DNA of 64,000 nucleotides from contig NZ_JAARLZ010000002.1 in the NCBI RefSeq assembly GCF_011759365.1, positions 124,001 through 188,000 of the forward strand, read 5' to 3'. Of this stretch, positions 45,150-53,316 are shown one piece after another; positions within the stretch are counted from its first letter, which is position 1; each line of letters begins with the position of its first letter. Position numbers and translations under genes: made by a program. Under the pieces are notes generated by a model, which was not told where the DNA came from, ran no database searches, and saw nothing but the letters and a program-made list of their open reading frames with translations. The DNA is from Luteibacter anthropi. Lineage in GTDB: Bacteria; Pseudomonadota; Gammaproteobacteria; Xanthomonadales; Rhodanobacteraceae.

Positions 45150-47015
45150 TCAGTCCAGGCCGGTCCAGCGATGCTTCTCTGCCATCGCCAGCGCGAGCTT
45201 CGGACTGCGGCGTGCGATGCGCTCGTTCTTCTCGCGCTCCGCACGGATCGCGGGCCACTCGGCCAGATAGGCATCGAGCGTGGCCTTGTCGGACACATAG
45301 CGCGAGATGGCCTCGGGCGTGGCCGAACGTAGCGCGACGGCGCCGTTGTAGCCACCGAAGCCCTGCGTGGCGCAGACCGCGCCACCGTTGGCATTGCCCT
45401 CCGATGGCGCCGCCTGGAGATCGAAGTGGCTGGCGACTTCGGCCAGATCCGGATCGAGACGGCGCAGGGTGGGCACGCCCGGCGCCTTACGACCCAGCAC
45501 GAACTGCAAGGCCTGCGACACGGCCTTCAGGCCCGTCTCGCCCATGGTGTGGCCATCGCCGACGGCCTTGGGCGTGCCGACGAACAGTTTCGGGAGGTTG
45601 GCCTCGGCCACGCCCTGGCGCTGTCCCGCGCCACGCAGCGCCGCCAGCGCGGTACCGAGGTCGGTCTTGGAGTTGGTGCGGGTGCCTGTGGCATGCGCGG
45701 CGAGGTACTGGAAGTCGCGCACGCCGTAGCCGTGGCCTTCAAAGGCCATGTCCAGTGCCTGGACCAGAGCATTCTCGCCACCAAAACCCACGCCGGCGAA
45801 ATGCGCCTTGCCGCCGGCTTCGGAGCTCTGGCCCCAGCCGACGATGATCGAGGTGACGTCGAGCTTGTTGCGCAGCGCGAAATCGAGGGTGGTGACCAGC
45901 AGGCCGGAACCGCCGTGGCCGACGACCGTGCCGTCGGCGTCGATGTCGAACGGGGCCAGCGAATCGTGCACGGTGCGTTCTTCGTCACCATGCGCGGCGT
46001 TTTTCGTGGCGAGCTTGTCGCCGGTCATGAGCGCGCCGCCGCCGAAGGCTTCCAGGATGCCGAAACGCGGCTGCAGCGCGGCATCGGCGGCCGTCAGCAG
46101 CACCATCTCGGGCTTCTGGTAGCCCGGGTAGTCAAACAGCAGCTGCGGCGCGACGTCCGCCAGTGCGATCAGGCTGGATGCGCAGGCGCCGACGGCCGTC
46201 ATCGGTGCCTGGGGCACACGCATGAAGCCCACGTCGTCGGAGCGCAGCGACTCGCGCAGCTCGGGGTTCTTCAGCACGCGGCTGATGCTGTATGCCGGCG
46301 CAAGCATGGTCGAGACCAGCGCAGGCCCGTGCGAACCGAGTGAATGAGCCAGACGAACGGCGAAGGTATCCTTCGGGAAACCGCCTTCGGGCAACGGCGC
46401 GTCGGGACGCAGCCACTGGCCAAGGGCTTCCTGGCCACCGAAGGCCGTAGCCGCCGCCACACGAAAACCGAACGGCCGGGACACCAGCTCCGAGAGCGGA
46501 CGCGGCAGGCCAGCCAGCGCACCGAGCGCGCCATAGGCAAACAGCTGAGCCTGGAGCGACGGGCTGAGCAACGGATCGTCCTGGAACAGGCCGTGCATAT
46601 CCTTCAGCTTCGAGCCGCGGATGTCTTCGTAACGCAGGCCGGCCAGGCGACGCAGGCCCACGGTTTCCAGATCGTGCGGCAGCGGGGCCGCGATGTCGGT
46701 GACCACGCGCGGGGCGAGGTCACGCACGTTGGGCACGTGGCGGATGCCGCTGTTGCTGCGCAGGGTGCGGCCGTGCAGGCGCTCCAGCTCGTCGAGCGTG
46801 ACCGGTTCGCCGGCCTGTTCGCCCGTGGCCCAGCGCATGCCGTCGGCCGCGTTGTCCGCCGCAGGGTCGAGCTCGACAAGGCCTGCATCGAAGGCCGCCA
46901 GGGGCAGGAATTCCGCGGACTGGGCCACGCGCGCCTGGTAGGTTTCCGTGGAACCCACCGCCGAGATGGAACAGGCGGTACCGACGGTGACGAGGACTTG
47001 GTCGCTTCTCAACAT
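45150..47015 (-). CDS. Stand-alone beta-ketoacyl synthase-like condensing enzyme
   Basis: A 621-residue thiolase-fold protein with all three ketosynthase active-site regions: VGACASSL with Cys near 277, HATGTRTNSKTD with His near 441, and GDGHTMGETG with His near 488. It is about 200 residues longer than FabF; the extra part is N-terminal and C-terminal. No ACP, acyltransferase or reductase is adjacent, so it may work with primary-metabolism ACP or an unlinked pathway. I choose ATG 47015; a TTG at 47045 would extend it, but a TATACT -10-like element lies right there. Confidence 0.82.
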   Translation of the reverse strand: MLRSDQVLVTVGTACSISAVGSTETYQARVAQSAEFLPLAAFDAGLVELDPAADNAADGMRWATGEQAGEPVTLDELERLHGRTLRSNSGIRHVPNVRDLAPRVVTDIAAPLPHDLETVGLRRLAGLRYEDIRGSKLKDMHGLFQDDPLLSPSLQAQLFAYGALGALAGLPRPLSELVSRPFGFRVAAATAFGGQEALGQWLRPDAPLPEGGFPKDTFAVRLAHSLGSHGPALVSTMLAPAYSISRVLKNPELRESLRSDDVGFMRVPQAPMTAVGACASSLIALADVAPQLLFDYPGYQKPEMVLLTAADAALQPRFGILEAFGGGALMTGDKLATKNAAHGDEERTVHDSLAPFDIDADGTVVGHGGSGLLVTTLDFALRNKLDVTSIIVGWGQSSEAGGKAHFAGVGFGGENALVQALDMAFEGHGYGVRDFQYLAAHATGTRTNSKTDLGTALAALRGAGQRQGVAEANLPKLFVGTPKAVGDGHTMGETGLKAVSQALQFVLGRKAPGVPTLRRLDPDLAEVASHFDLQAAPSEGNANGGAVCATQGFGGYNGAVALRSATPEAISRYVSDKATLDAYLAEWPAIRAEREKNERIARRSPKLALAMAEKHRWTGLD

Positions 47016-47151
47016 GTTCGGGTAATGACCGGTAAGACTAAACAATCAGTATAGAAGTATGAGCACCCTCGCGGGACCCACCAGCCAATTTAACCCGTCA
47101 GCGCGAACGCATCTTGTCTATCTCGTTGATTTGGCGATCTTTGGCTTGGGA

Positions 47152-47191
47152 GCAAAAAAGCCGCACCCCGGTGACGTCACCGGGATGCGGC
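47152..47191 (-). terminator. Rho-independent terminator after the S41 peptidase gene
   Basis: GCCGCA-C-CCCGGTGA and its complement form a long GC-rich stem at 47160-47191. On the minus strand it is followed by TTTTTT (47154-47159). It lies 24 bases beyond the S41 stop codon. Confidence 0.85.
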
Positions 47192-47214
47192 CGCTCGGGA
47201 ACCGTCGTGCCCGC

Positions 47215-48693
47215 TCAGCGGGCCGGCTTTGCCAGCACGACGTCGCGCACCCAGGCCTGCGCTGCGGCCGTGTCGCCGATGTCGCCTTCGAATTCCATGG
47301 CGGGCTTCTGGGGCTCGTTGTCGTTACGCTCGCGGCCATCGCGGGTCATGCTGGGTACGCTGATCGAACCGTTGCCACTGGGCAGTCGGGCGGCCACCGC
47401 TGTGCCGGTGCGCGAGTCCACGAAGGTCTCGGTACCTACCTGGGTCACGCCCGGGATACGCTTGAGTTCGTCCACGAAGCCGATACACGCACTACCGCAG
47501 CCATAGTCGGTGAGCACGATCACCCTGGCGTGGACGAGGCTGGCCGGTGCCGAGGAAGGCCTTGGCACATCGTGCCGGTTGGGCAGGTGGATGAAGCTTG
47601 CGCCACGCGCCTTTGCGGCATCCAGCAACCGGTCTTCGCTACCGTCGTCCGGCAGGCCGTCGAGAGGCGCCTTCGATGGTGCATCCGCCCCGGTCTCCGG
47701 CGGCGCGGGGTCTAGCTCCTTGCCCTTTGAAATCCGGTAAACAGGCGATATCTGCATACGTGCCCGCGCGTAGTAATCGACGTCTTCCGGCCCATAGAGC
47801 GAGCGAAGTACGCCCATGAACCATTCGTAGGGGCCGCCGCCATTGCCGCGCACGTCGAAGACGATCACCGATTTGTCACGGAGCGCAGGCGCCATCTTGT
47901 AAAGCGCTTCGAATTCGTCGGACTGCTTGCGATTGGCTGGCGAGAAATTGCCCAGCCGTACCCAGGCGCCGTTGTCGCCAAACGAAGAGACTGATACGCC
48001 GTCGTCGAGCTTTGGCTGCATGCGCGTGGTGACCTGGGTCATCTCGCCGGACGAGATGCTGCGCCAGTCCAGCTCCACGGTCTTGCCGCCGATCAGGCAA
48101 TGGACCGGCCGGCTTACGAAGGGACTGTCCGCGTCACGGAAGATCAGGGGAGCTGCACGTGCACGGGTGGAGCCGAGTCCGGGAATGATCCGTTCGTACG
48201 GCGCGATTCGTTCGGCCCAGTCGGCCATCGGCACGCCATCACACGAGGTGATCTCCGTACCATCCGGCAACGATGCCACTTCCGACTGCGCCACCAGGAA
48301 ACGGTGCCCCTGATAGTTGGCGAGGAACCCCGGCCATTTGAACGACGTCTGCGTCAAACGGATGCTCACGTAGGCATGGGCATCGTCGAACACCGCGAAG
48401 AAGTGCTTCAGTGTCTGCCGGTAGCCTTCGAAGCTGTCGACATGGCGCAGGTCGTCATTGGCCTGCCGCCGGGCCTTGTCGAGCGTGCGGGAGAACGCCG
48501 CAGGATCAGGGTATACCGCGAGGATCGAGTGTCCCTTGAACCACTGGATGGCGAAGTCGACATCCCTGTCGGCCATGATGGCCCAGGCGTTGCGCGCTGC
48601 TGCCTCCGGTGCCTTGGCGGCACAAGCGGAAGAGACCAGCGGCAAGGTTGTGAGCAGCGCGGCGGCAAGACGGGAAAGCAGGGGATTGGGCAT
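47215..48693 (-). CDS. Exported S41-family (tail-specific protease-like) peptidase
   Basis: A 492-residue exported protein with a signal peptide (MPNPLLSRLAAALLTTLPLVSSACAA; LVSSAC is close to a lipobox). An N-terminal helical part with DDAHAYVSI precedes the S41 core: VIVFDVRGNGGG near 281 and the nucleophile region VLTDYGCGSACIGFVDELK with Ser near 400. S41 peptidases use a Ser-Lys dyad to degrade proteins in the periplasm. ATG 48693 is used because the signal peptide starts there. The M61-like gene lies 148 bases upstream on the same strand. Confidence 0.82.
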   Translation of the reverse strand: MPNPLLSRLAAALLTTLPLVSSACAAKAPEAAARNAWAIMADRDVDFAIQWFKGHSILAVYPDPAAFSRTLDKARRQANDDLRHVDSFEGYRQTLKHFFAVFDDAHAYVSIRLTQTSFKWPGFLANYQGHRFLVAQSEVASLPDGTEITSCDGVPMADWAERIAPYERIIPGLGSTRARAAPLIFRDADSPFVSRPVHCLIGGKTVELDWRSISSGEMTQVTTRMQPKLDDGVSVSSFGDNGAWVRLGNFSPANRKQSDEFEALYKMAPALRDKSVIVFDVRGNGGGPYEWFMGVLRSLYGPEDVDYYARARMQISPVYRISKGKELDPAPPETGADAPSKAPLDGLPDDGSEDRLLDAAKARGASFIHLPNRHDVPRPSSAPASLVHARVIVLTDYGCGSACIGFVDELKRIPGVTQVGTETFVDSRTGTAVAARLPSGNGSISVPSMTRDGRERNDNEPQKPAMEFEGDIGDTAAAQAWVRDVVLAKPAR

Positions 48694-48841
48694 GATGAAG
48701 GCACGGCTTTCCTCGGAAGATGATGCCTCTTCGCAAATACCGTGCCACGCCATGGCGACGCCGTACGGCGCGTTTCAGCGGGTCTCGACTGTCCGCGGAC
48801 GTCCGCTGTCGGTTCCGCCCTCCGTCAGCGCCCTGTCGACG

Positions 48842-50596
48842 TCACCCTGACTTCGCCGGCCCGGTATCTGCACACGGATGATCTCTGTTCCCCGAGGCCG
48901 GCAACCATGTCATGCCAGGGACGCTATCCCGATGAGGATCGTATTGAATGGTCAGCGGCTTGCCTGCGCGCATGACCGACAGCTTCGCCGGCGTGTCCAG
49001 GCTCATGAACAAAGAGTAGATATCGACCGAGGTGTTGAGTACGTCGCCATCCTGAAGCCCTGCGCGGGCGGCGGGAGATCCTGCCTTCACCCCTGAAATC
49101 ACGCCACCTGCGTCGAGACGCACTGGCTTGTCGAACCCAAGGTCGAACAAGCCGACCTGTTTTCGGGTACCCACCACGCATGCACCGAAGGTGTCTGCGG
49201 GAGGCAGGATGAGCCGGCCCGCCATCATCGCATGCCAGTCGTCGAGGGCCCAGGGAGCCACCTTATCCTTGAGAACGCCTTCCCAGATCTTGTCGTTCGA
49301 GGCAGCACCGGCACGAATGCGTCGGCTGGCCTCGTTGGTCAGGTCCAGCACCGTCACAGAGGCATGATGGGCCCGCAGCGAGGCTTCCAGGTTGGCCAGA
49401 TACATGAAGCCACGGTTGTACGGCACGATCCAGGCGTTGCGCCCCGTCCACATGACGGATGGAATACGCTCATCAGGCACGTTACGCAGCGCATTGGAAT
49501 AATAGGAAGCCGACATCTCGTTGATGGTGGCGAGGTAGTCACGCGCGCTGTACAGTCCCGCGTCGTTGGGCAGCTTCACCGAGAAATACTCGGCGGCGCC
49601 TTCGGTGTACCACAGCCCTCCATCGGCCGGCACATCGTCGAAACTGGCGATGAGGCTATGGACCATCTCATGCGCTACGAGAAAGTGAAGCGACGCCTTG
49701 GACGTGTCGTAACCTGACGGCAGGTAGAGCATGAAGGCGCCTTCGCTGGCCCGCCCGCTGTCCTGGCCGCCGCCCTTATACGAACGCACGAGGAAGTTGT
49801 AAGGCTTGTCGGCAGGCACCTTGAATGCCTTGCGCTCCACTTCATATGCCTTCGCTGTCCATGTGGCCAATGCATCGAGCTGTGATGGCTCCATGCCGAG
49901 CGCATAGACGGCGAAGTTTTTCGAACCGTCGTTGAGGATAGGCTTCTGCAAGGAGCCGGCGAGAAACACGACGAAGTTCAGCTTGTCGAAGCTGATTCTC
50001 GTGTTCGCATCCCCGTTGCCAAGGCTGGATACGGCCTGATGCCCTGCCGGGAGCTGCCAGTGCAGACTCAGCTGAACGTCCTTTGCCTTTATCTCGGGCA
50101 ACAGCATGAAGCCGACAAAGGCGCCGGAAAGTCCGCCTCCGGCTGCCTGAAGATCAAGATGCGGCCCACGCTTCGGAGTGAGGGCGCGCGCAACCGGCAC
50201 TGTATAGGCAACATGGACGACACCCACCGTGGGGCGGCTTGTCGACCAGACCTGATGCTCGGCATCCGTATCCTTGCGGATCACGGGTGCGGCCAGCGGA
50301 ACCGGGCCCTTTTCGTCGGTAACGGCCAAGGCCGTGACCTGGTCGTCCACACGCAACAGGGAAGGGGACAGCGTGTCGAACACGAACGACGTCGGCGGGG
50401 CCTCACCGGGTGCGACGGATACGCTGTAAGTCACCCCGATGGCGCGGGCCTGCCCGTTCTGTCCACTCACCTCGGCCAGTTGCATGTCGATTCTTGGCGG
50501 GGATGATGGCGTAGCCGCCATACCAGTGCCCATGCCAGCCATGCTCAGTAAGATGGCGCAGGTGAACCATGCAGCACCCGACGATAGTTTGCTCAT
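48842..50596 (-). CDS. Exported M61-like zinc aminopeptidase with PDZ domain
   Basis: A 584-residue exported metallopeptidase. The signal peptide is MSKLSSGAAWFTCAILLSMAGMGTGMA. A beta-rich N-terminal domain (about 30-190) is followed by the gluzincin core with LVAHEMVHSL (HExxH near 307) and WYTEGAAEYF (third ligand Glu near 332). The C-terminal PDZ-like domain (about 490-560) contains ISGVKAGSPAARAGLQDGDVL. This is the layout of glycyl aminopeptidase M61. GGGA precedes ATG 50596. The longer frame from 50650 is not needed. Confidence 0.85.
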   Translation of the reverse strand: MSKLSSGAAWFTCAILLSMAGMGTGMAATPSSPPRIDMQLAEVSGQNGQARAIGVTYSVSVAPGEAPPTSFVFDTLSPSLLRVDDQVTALAVTDEKGPVPLAAPVIRKDTDAEHQVWSTSRPTVGVVHVAYTVPVARALTPKRGPHLDLQAAGGGLSGAFVGFMLLPEIKAKDVQLSLHWQLPAGHQAVSSLGNGDANTRISFDKLNFVVFLAGSLQKPILNDGSKNFAVYALGMEPSQLDALATWTAKAYEVERKAFKVPADKPYNFLVRSYKGGGQDSGRASEGAFMLYLPSGYDTSKASLHFLVAHEMVHSLIASFDDVPADGGLWYTEGAAEYFSVKLPNDAGLYSARDYLATINEMSASYYSNALRNVPDERIPSVMWTGRNAWIVPYNRGFMYLANLEASLRAHHASVTVLDLTNEASRRIRAGAASNDKIWEGVLKDKVAPWALDDWHAMMAGRLILPPADTFGACVVGTRKQVGLFDLGFDKPVRLDAGGVISGVKAGSPAARAGLQDGDVLNTSVDIYSLFMSLDTPAKLSVMRAGKPLTIQYDPHRDSVPGMTWLPASGNRDHPCADTGPAKSG

Positions 50597-50671
50597 CACA
50601 TTCCCAGGGAATATCTTGGCGTGACGCCATTCTGTCAGGTTATGCGACATCCTGAGTCAAGGGATTTGTTC

Positions 50672-50747
50672 ACTATTGACTGGTGATGACGCCTGTATCA
50701 GCATCTTACGATGCGCATGGTATCAAACGTAGGGCGCAGGGGAAGCG
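50672..50747 (+). promoter_or_regulatory. Promoter/leader segment homologous to the RHS gene leader
   Basis: It begins ACTATTGACTG, contains CTGTATCAGCATCTT and CGTAGG, and ends CAGGGGAAGCG before a TTG. The blocks match 10410-10487 in order and spacing, including the Shine-Dalgarno AGGGGA. Unlike the toxin locus, what follows is a short frame and then small membrane protein genes. Confidence 0.55.
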
Positions 50748-50795
50748 TTGTCGCAGTTCGCAGACGAGATCAGCCGGAGAGCTAAGCCGTCGTGA
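50748..50795 (+). CDS. Possible 15-residue leader frame, vestige of an RHS start
   Basis: A TTG placed exactly where the RHS start codon lies in the homologous leader opens a frame reading MSQFADEISRRAKPS and ends TGA at 50793-50795. That stop overlaps the GTG of the next gene (GTGA). It could couple translation to the next gene, or simply be the stump of a lost coding region. Evidence is positional only. Confidence 0.3.
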   Translation: MSQFADEISRRAKPS

Positions 50796-51139
50796 GAGCA
50801 TTAGTTGCCATTTCATTGCTGATATCTCTGGCGCTCTACCTGGTCCAGGTTATCGTCTACACGACGGATCAGGAAGCCCTCATTTATAGCGCGTTCGGCA
50901 GCTTATGGTTCCTTGCCATGTACCTCAATGCATTCAGTGCCCACGTCAGGACCAAAAACACGGGCATCTTTATTCTTTCGGGTCTGGCCGCGCTCGGCCT
51001 GGGGTTCGTTCCCCATCGCCTGCGCCTTGGTCCAGAGTTCGATATCTACATAACCCTGTTTCCGATGATCCATTTCCTGTCGACGTTCGCCTTCTTGTTG
51101 GGCAGGAGGGAGATGGTGACGGCGCGACTTGCCAGATGA
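50792..51139 (+). CDS. Small polytopic membrane protein, unknown function
   Basis: A 115-residue protein with about four hydrophobic segments: VAISLLISLALYLVQVIVY, LIYSAFGSLWFLAMYLNAF, GIFILSGLAALGLGF and YITLFPMIHFLSTFAFLLG. It starts with GTG, with GGAGAG upstream and a GTGA overlap with a short leader frame. No family is recognised. It is the first gene of an AT-richer three-gene islet; a role as orphan immunity protein is possible because its leader matches that of the RHS toxin gene. Confidence 0.6.
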   Translation: MRALVAISLLISLALYLVQVIVYTTDQEALIYSAFGSLWFLAMYLNAFSAHVRTKNTGIFILSGLAALGLGFVPHRLRLGPEFDIYITLFPMIHFLSTFAFLLGRREMVTARLAR

Positions 51140-51147
51140 TTTAGTCA

Positions 51148-51549
51148 ATGAATAGTATGTCGAGAATATTAATAACCTTGACCTGCCTATTTATGCTTGT
51201 CGCCTGCTCTTCATCAGGACTGGTTAAAAATGACTTTCCTGCTGATCAACGGTTCCTTGATGTGGCAGAGAATCCGAAAAAATTTGAAGGACATGAAGTG
51301 ACTCTCAGGGCGTGGATCACCCTTCGCCATGAAGACAGGAATCTCTGGGCGACAATGAAAGATCATGAGTCCTGGAAACCAGTGCGCTGTTTATCTCTGG
51401 TCAATTACGACGCGCTGGCTAACCTTGAGCCTGATCTGGATGGGCATTTCGTAGAGGTAACGGGCACTGTAATTAATGACGCTTCCAACAACGGAACGGT
51501 GATCCGGCTGGGAGCTTGCAGGGATTCCCCTCAGCAGTCAGACTCATGA
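51148..51549 (+). CDS. Small lipoprotein with OB-fold-like pattern, unknown function
   Basis: A 133-residue protein with a lipoprotein signal (ILITLTCLFMLVACSSSG; lipobox LVAC). Its mature part reads FLDVAENPKKFEGHEVTLRAWI through HFVEVTGTVINDASNNGTVIRL, a beta-strand pattern similar to nucleic-acid-free OB-fold lipoproteins. Codon use is clearly more AT-rich (AATAGTATG, ATATTAATAACC) than the neighbours, pointing to recent acquisition. It follows the previous gene by nine bases. Start could be ATG 51148 or 51157. Confidence 0.65.
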   Translation: MNSMSRILITLTCLFMLVACSSSGLVKNDFPADQRFLDVAENPKKFEGHEVTLRAWITLRHEDRNLWATMKDHESWKPVRCLSLVNYDALANLEPDLDGHFVEVTGTVINDASNNGTVIRLGACRDSPQQSDS

Positions 51550-51605
51550 CCCAGTGAAGAGGGGCGCATGTCGGATTTGCTTCTTTTGTCATAAGCCGCA
51601 CAGTT

Positions 51606-52028
51606 ATGGAAGATGCATTGATGACGTCACATAAGAGAACCTGGGTCAGAGTCCCGGCTGGAGGACTGGCAGTGGTGCTGTTGATCCTTCCCTCTATAGT
51701 GACGGCGATCGTGTGGACCACGATCAATTTTTATATCACCGTCTTTTTTACTGCATCGACTATCGCTGTGGCGTATGTTCTGCCAAAAGCAAAGTGGTTT
51801 TTTGCTGTGATAACGGCCGCCCTCGTTGCCCTCCCGCCTTATCCAAACTGGGTGTATTGGAGCAGTCATGATGGCTGGTTCTTCTGGAGGGGCGAGTCAC
51901 TGCGAAATCTCAACCTTGGCGCTAACGCGATCCTATTTACGGTAGCGTTTCTACTTTTTGTCGTCGTCTTTTGGGCATTCGGTGCCAAAGCAAGTGGCGC
52001 GAAAGAAGCGTCGCGGGATCCGCGGTAA
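51606..52028 (+). CDS. Small membrane protein, unknown function
   Basis: A 140-residue protein with hydrophobic segments GLAVVLLILPSIVTAIVWTT, FYITVFFTASTIAVAYVL, WFFAVITAALVALPP and ILFTVAFLLFVVVFWAFG. A Trp-rich loop (PNWVYWSSHDGWFFWRGE) lies between the last two. ATG 51606 or 51621 could be the start. Third gene of the AT-richer islet and convergent with the pyruvate dehydrogenase E2 gene eight bases away. No family is recognised. Confidence 0.6.
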   Translation: MEDALMTSHKRTWVRVPAGGLAVVLLILPSIVTAIVWTTINFYITVFFTASTIAVAYVLPKAKWFFAVITAALVALPPYPNWVYWSSHDGWFFWRGESLRNLNLGANAILFTVAFLLFVVVFWAFGAKASGAKEASRDPR

Positions 52029-52035
52029 TGATGTT

Positions 52036-53301
52036 TCACAGCAACGCCCGCCTGAAGTCCTCAAGCATCCGCACCAGTGCGGCCACGAAGCGTGCGGCGG
52101 CGGCTCCATCGATGACGCGGTGATCGTACGAGAGTGATAGCGGAAGCACCAGCCGGGGCCGGAAGGCTTCGCCATCCCATACCGGCTTCATGGCTGCGCG
52201 CGACACCCCGAGGATGGCAACTTCCGGAGCATTCACGATAGGGGTGAATGCCGAGCCACCGATGCCGCCCAGTGAGCTGATCGAGAAGCAGCCGCCCTGC
52301 ATGTCGGCAGGGCCCAGGCGTCCCTCCCGGGCTTTCGCGGCGAGGTGGGCGGCTTCCCCGGCGATCTGCACGATACCCTTGCCGTCGACCTGCCGGATCA
52401 CCGGCACGACCAGGCCCTCGGGGGTATCCGCCGCGAAACCGATGTTGACGTATTTCTTCAGGATGAGCACATCACCACGTGCATCCAGCGAGGCGTTGAA
52501 GACCGGAAACTTCGCCAGAAGTACGCCGACGGCTTTCACGAGGAAGGCGAGCAAGGTCACCTTGATGTCTCCGCTTTCCTGGGATGTCAACTTGCGGAAG
52601 CGTTCCAGTTCGGTGATATCGGCCTCGTCGTGATGGGTGACATGAGGTATCAGCGCCCAGTTGCGGGCGAGGTTTGCCGCGGACATCTTGCGTATGCGGC
52701 TGAAGGCTTCTTCTTCGGCATCACCAAAGCGTGCGTGGTCCACCTGGGGCCATGGGAGTAATCCCGGAGCGGGCGCCGAGCTACCGGTGCCCATCTGCGA
52801 CACGGCAACATCCGTATCGCGCTCTGCGTCCAGATCTTGGGGACGAATACGACCACCACGTCCCGATCCCGAGACACGATGAATATCCAGGCCAAGTGAT
52901 CGTGCCATCCTGCGCACATGAGGACTGGCATAAGGCACGCGGCCGTTTGATGGAATCGTCACCGCGGCAGAGACAACCGGCATCGGTAACGGGGATTCAG
53001 GCACGTGTTCGGGCATCGGTTGCACGGCGGCCGGTGGATTGTCTTGCACCGGCTTCTCCGAGATGACGCCGAGCAGGGCGATCACGTCACCTTCGGAAAC
53101 AACATCGCCAATGGATGCTCTCAGTTCGCGCACGATGCCTGCGGCGGGCGAGGGCACTTCCATCGTGGCCTTGTCCGACTCCAGGGTGGCGATTTCCTGT
53201 TCGCTCACAATGCTGTCGCCCACCGCCACCAGCCACTCGATCAGGGGAACGTTCTTTGCGCCGCCCAGATCGGGAATACGCAGTTCTACCAGGGTTTCCA
53301 T
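52036..53301 (-). CDS. aceF: Pyruvate dehydrogenase E2, dihydrolipoamide acyltransferase
   Basis: A 421-residue E2 component. There is one N-terminal lipoyl domain with the modified Lys44 in ESDKA, a Pro/Val-rich linker, a peripheral-subunit-binding domain (YASPHVRRMARSLGLDIHRV, about 123-160), and the catalytic acyltransferase domain ending in YDHRVIDG with His394 and Asp398. E. coli AceF has three lipoyl domains and about 630 residues, so this is a short form. It lies 15 bases after aceE, with no E3 gene in the window. It transfers acetyl groups from E1 to CoA. Confidence 0.93.
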   Translation of the reverse strand: METLVELRIPDLGGAKNVPLIEWLVAVGDSIVSEQEIATLESDKATMEVPSPAAGIVRELRASIGDVVSEGDVIALLGVISEKPVQDNPPAAVQPMPEHVPESPLPMPVVSAAVTIPSNGRVPYASPHVRRMARSLGLDIHRVSGSGRGGRIRPQDLDAERDTDVAVSQMGTGSSAPAPGLLPWPQVDHARFGDAEEEAFSRIRKMSAANLARNWALIPHVTHHDEADITELERFRKLTSQESGDIKVTLLAFLVKAVGVLLAKFPVFNASLDARGDVLILKKYVNIGFAADTPEGLVVPVIRQVDGKGIVQIAGEAAHLAAKAREGRLGPADMQGGCFSISSLGGIGGSAFTPIVNAPEVAILGVSRAAMKPVWDGEAFRPRLVLPLSLSYDHRVIDGAAAARFVAALVRMLEDFRRALL

Positions 53302-53316
53302 AGTGGTCGTATCGCC

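Noticed and set aside
45367..46343. Plus-strand frames antisense to the ketosynthase gene
   Set aside because: The minus strand has all ketosynthase active-site motifs; the plus-strand translations have no recognisable domain.
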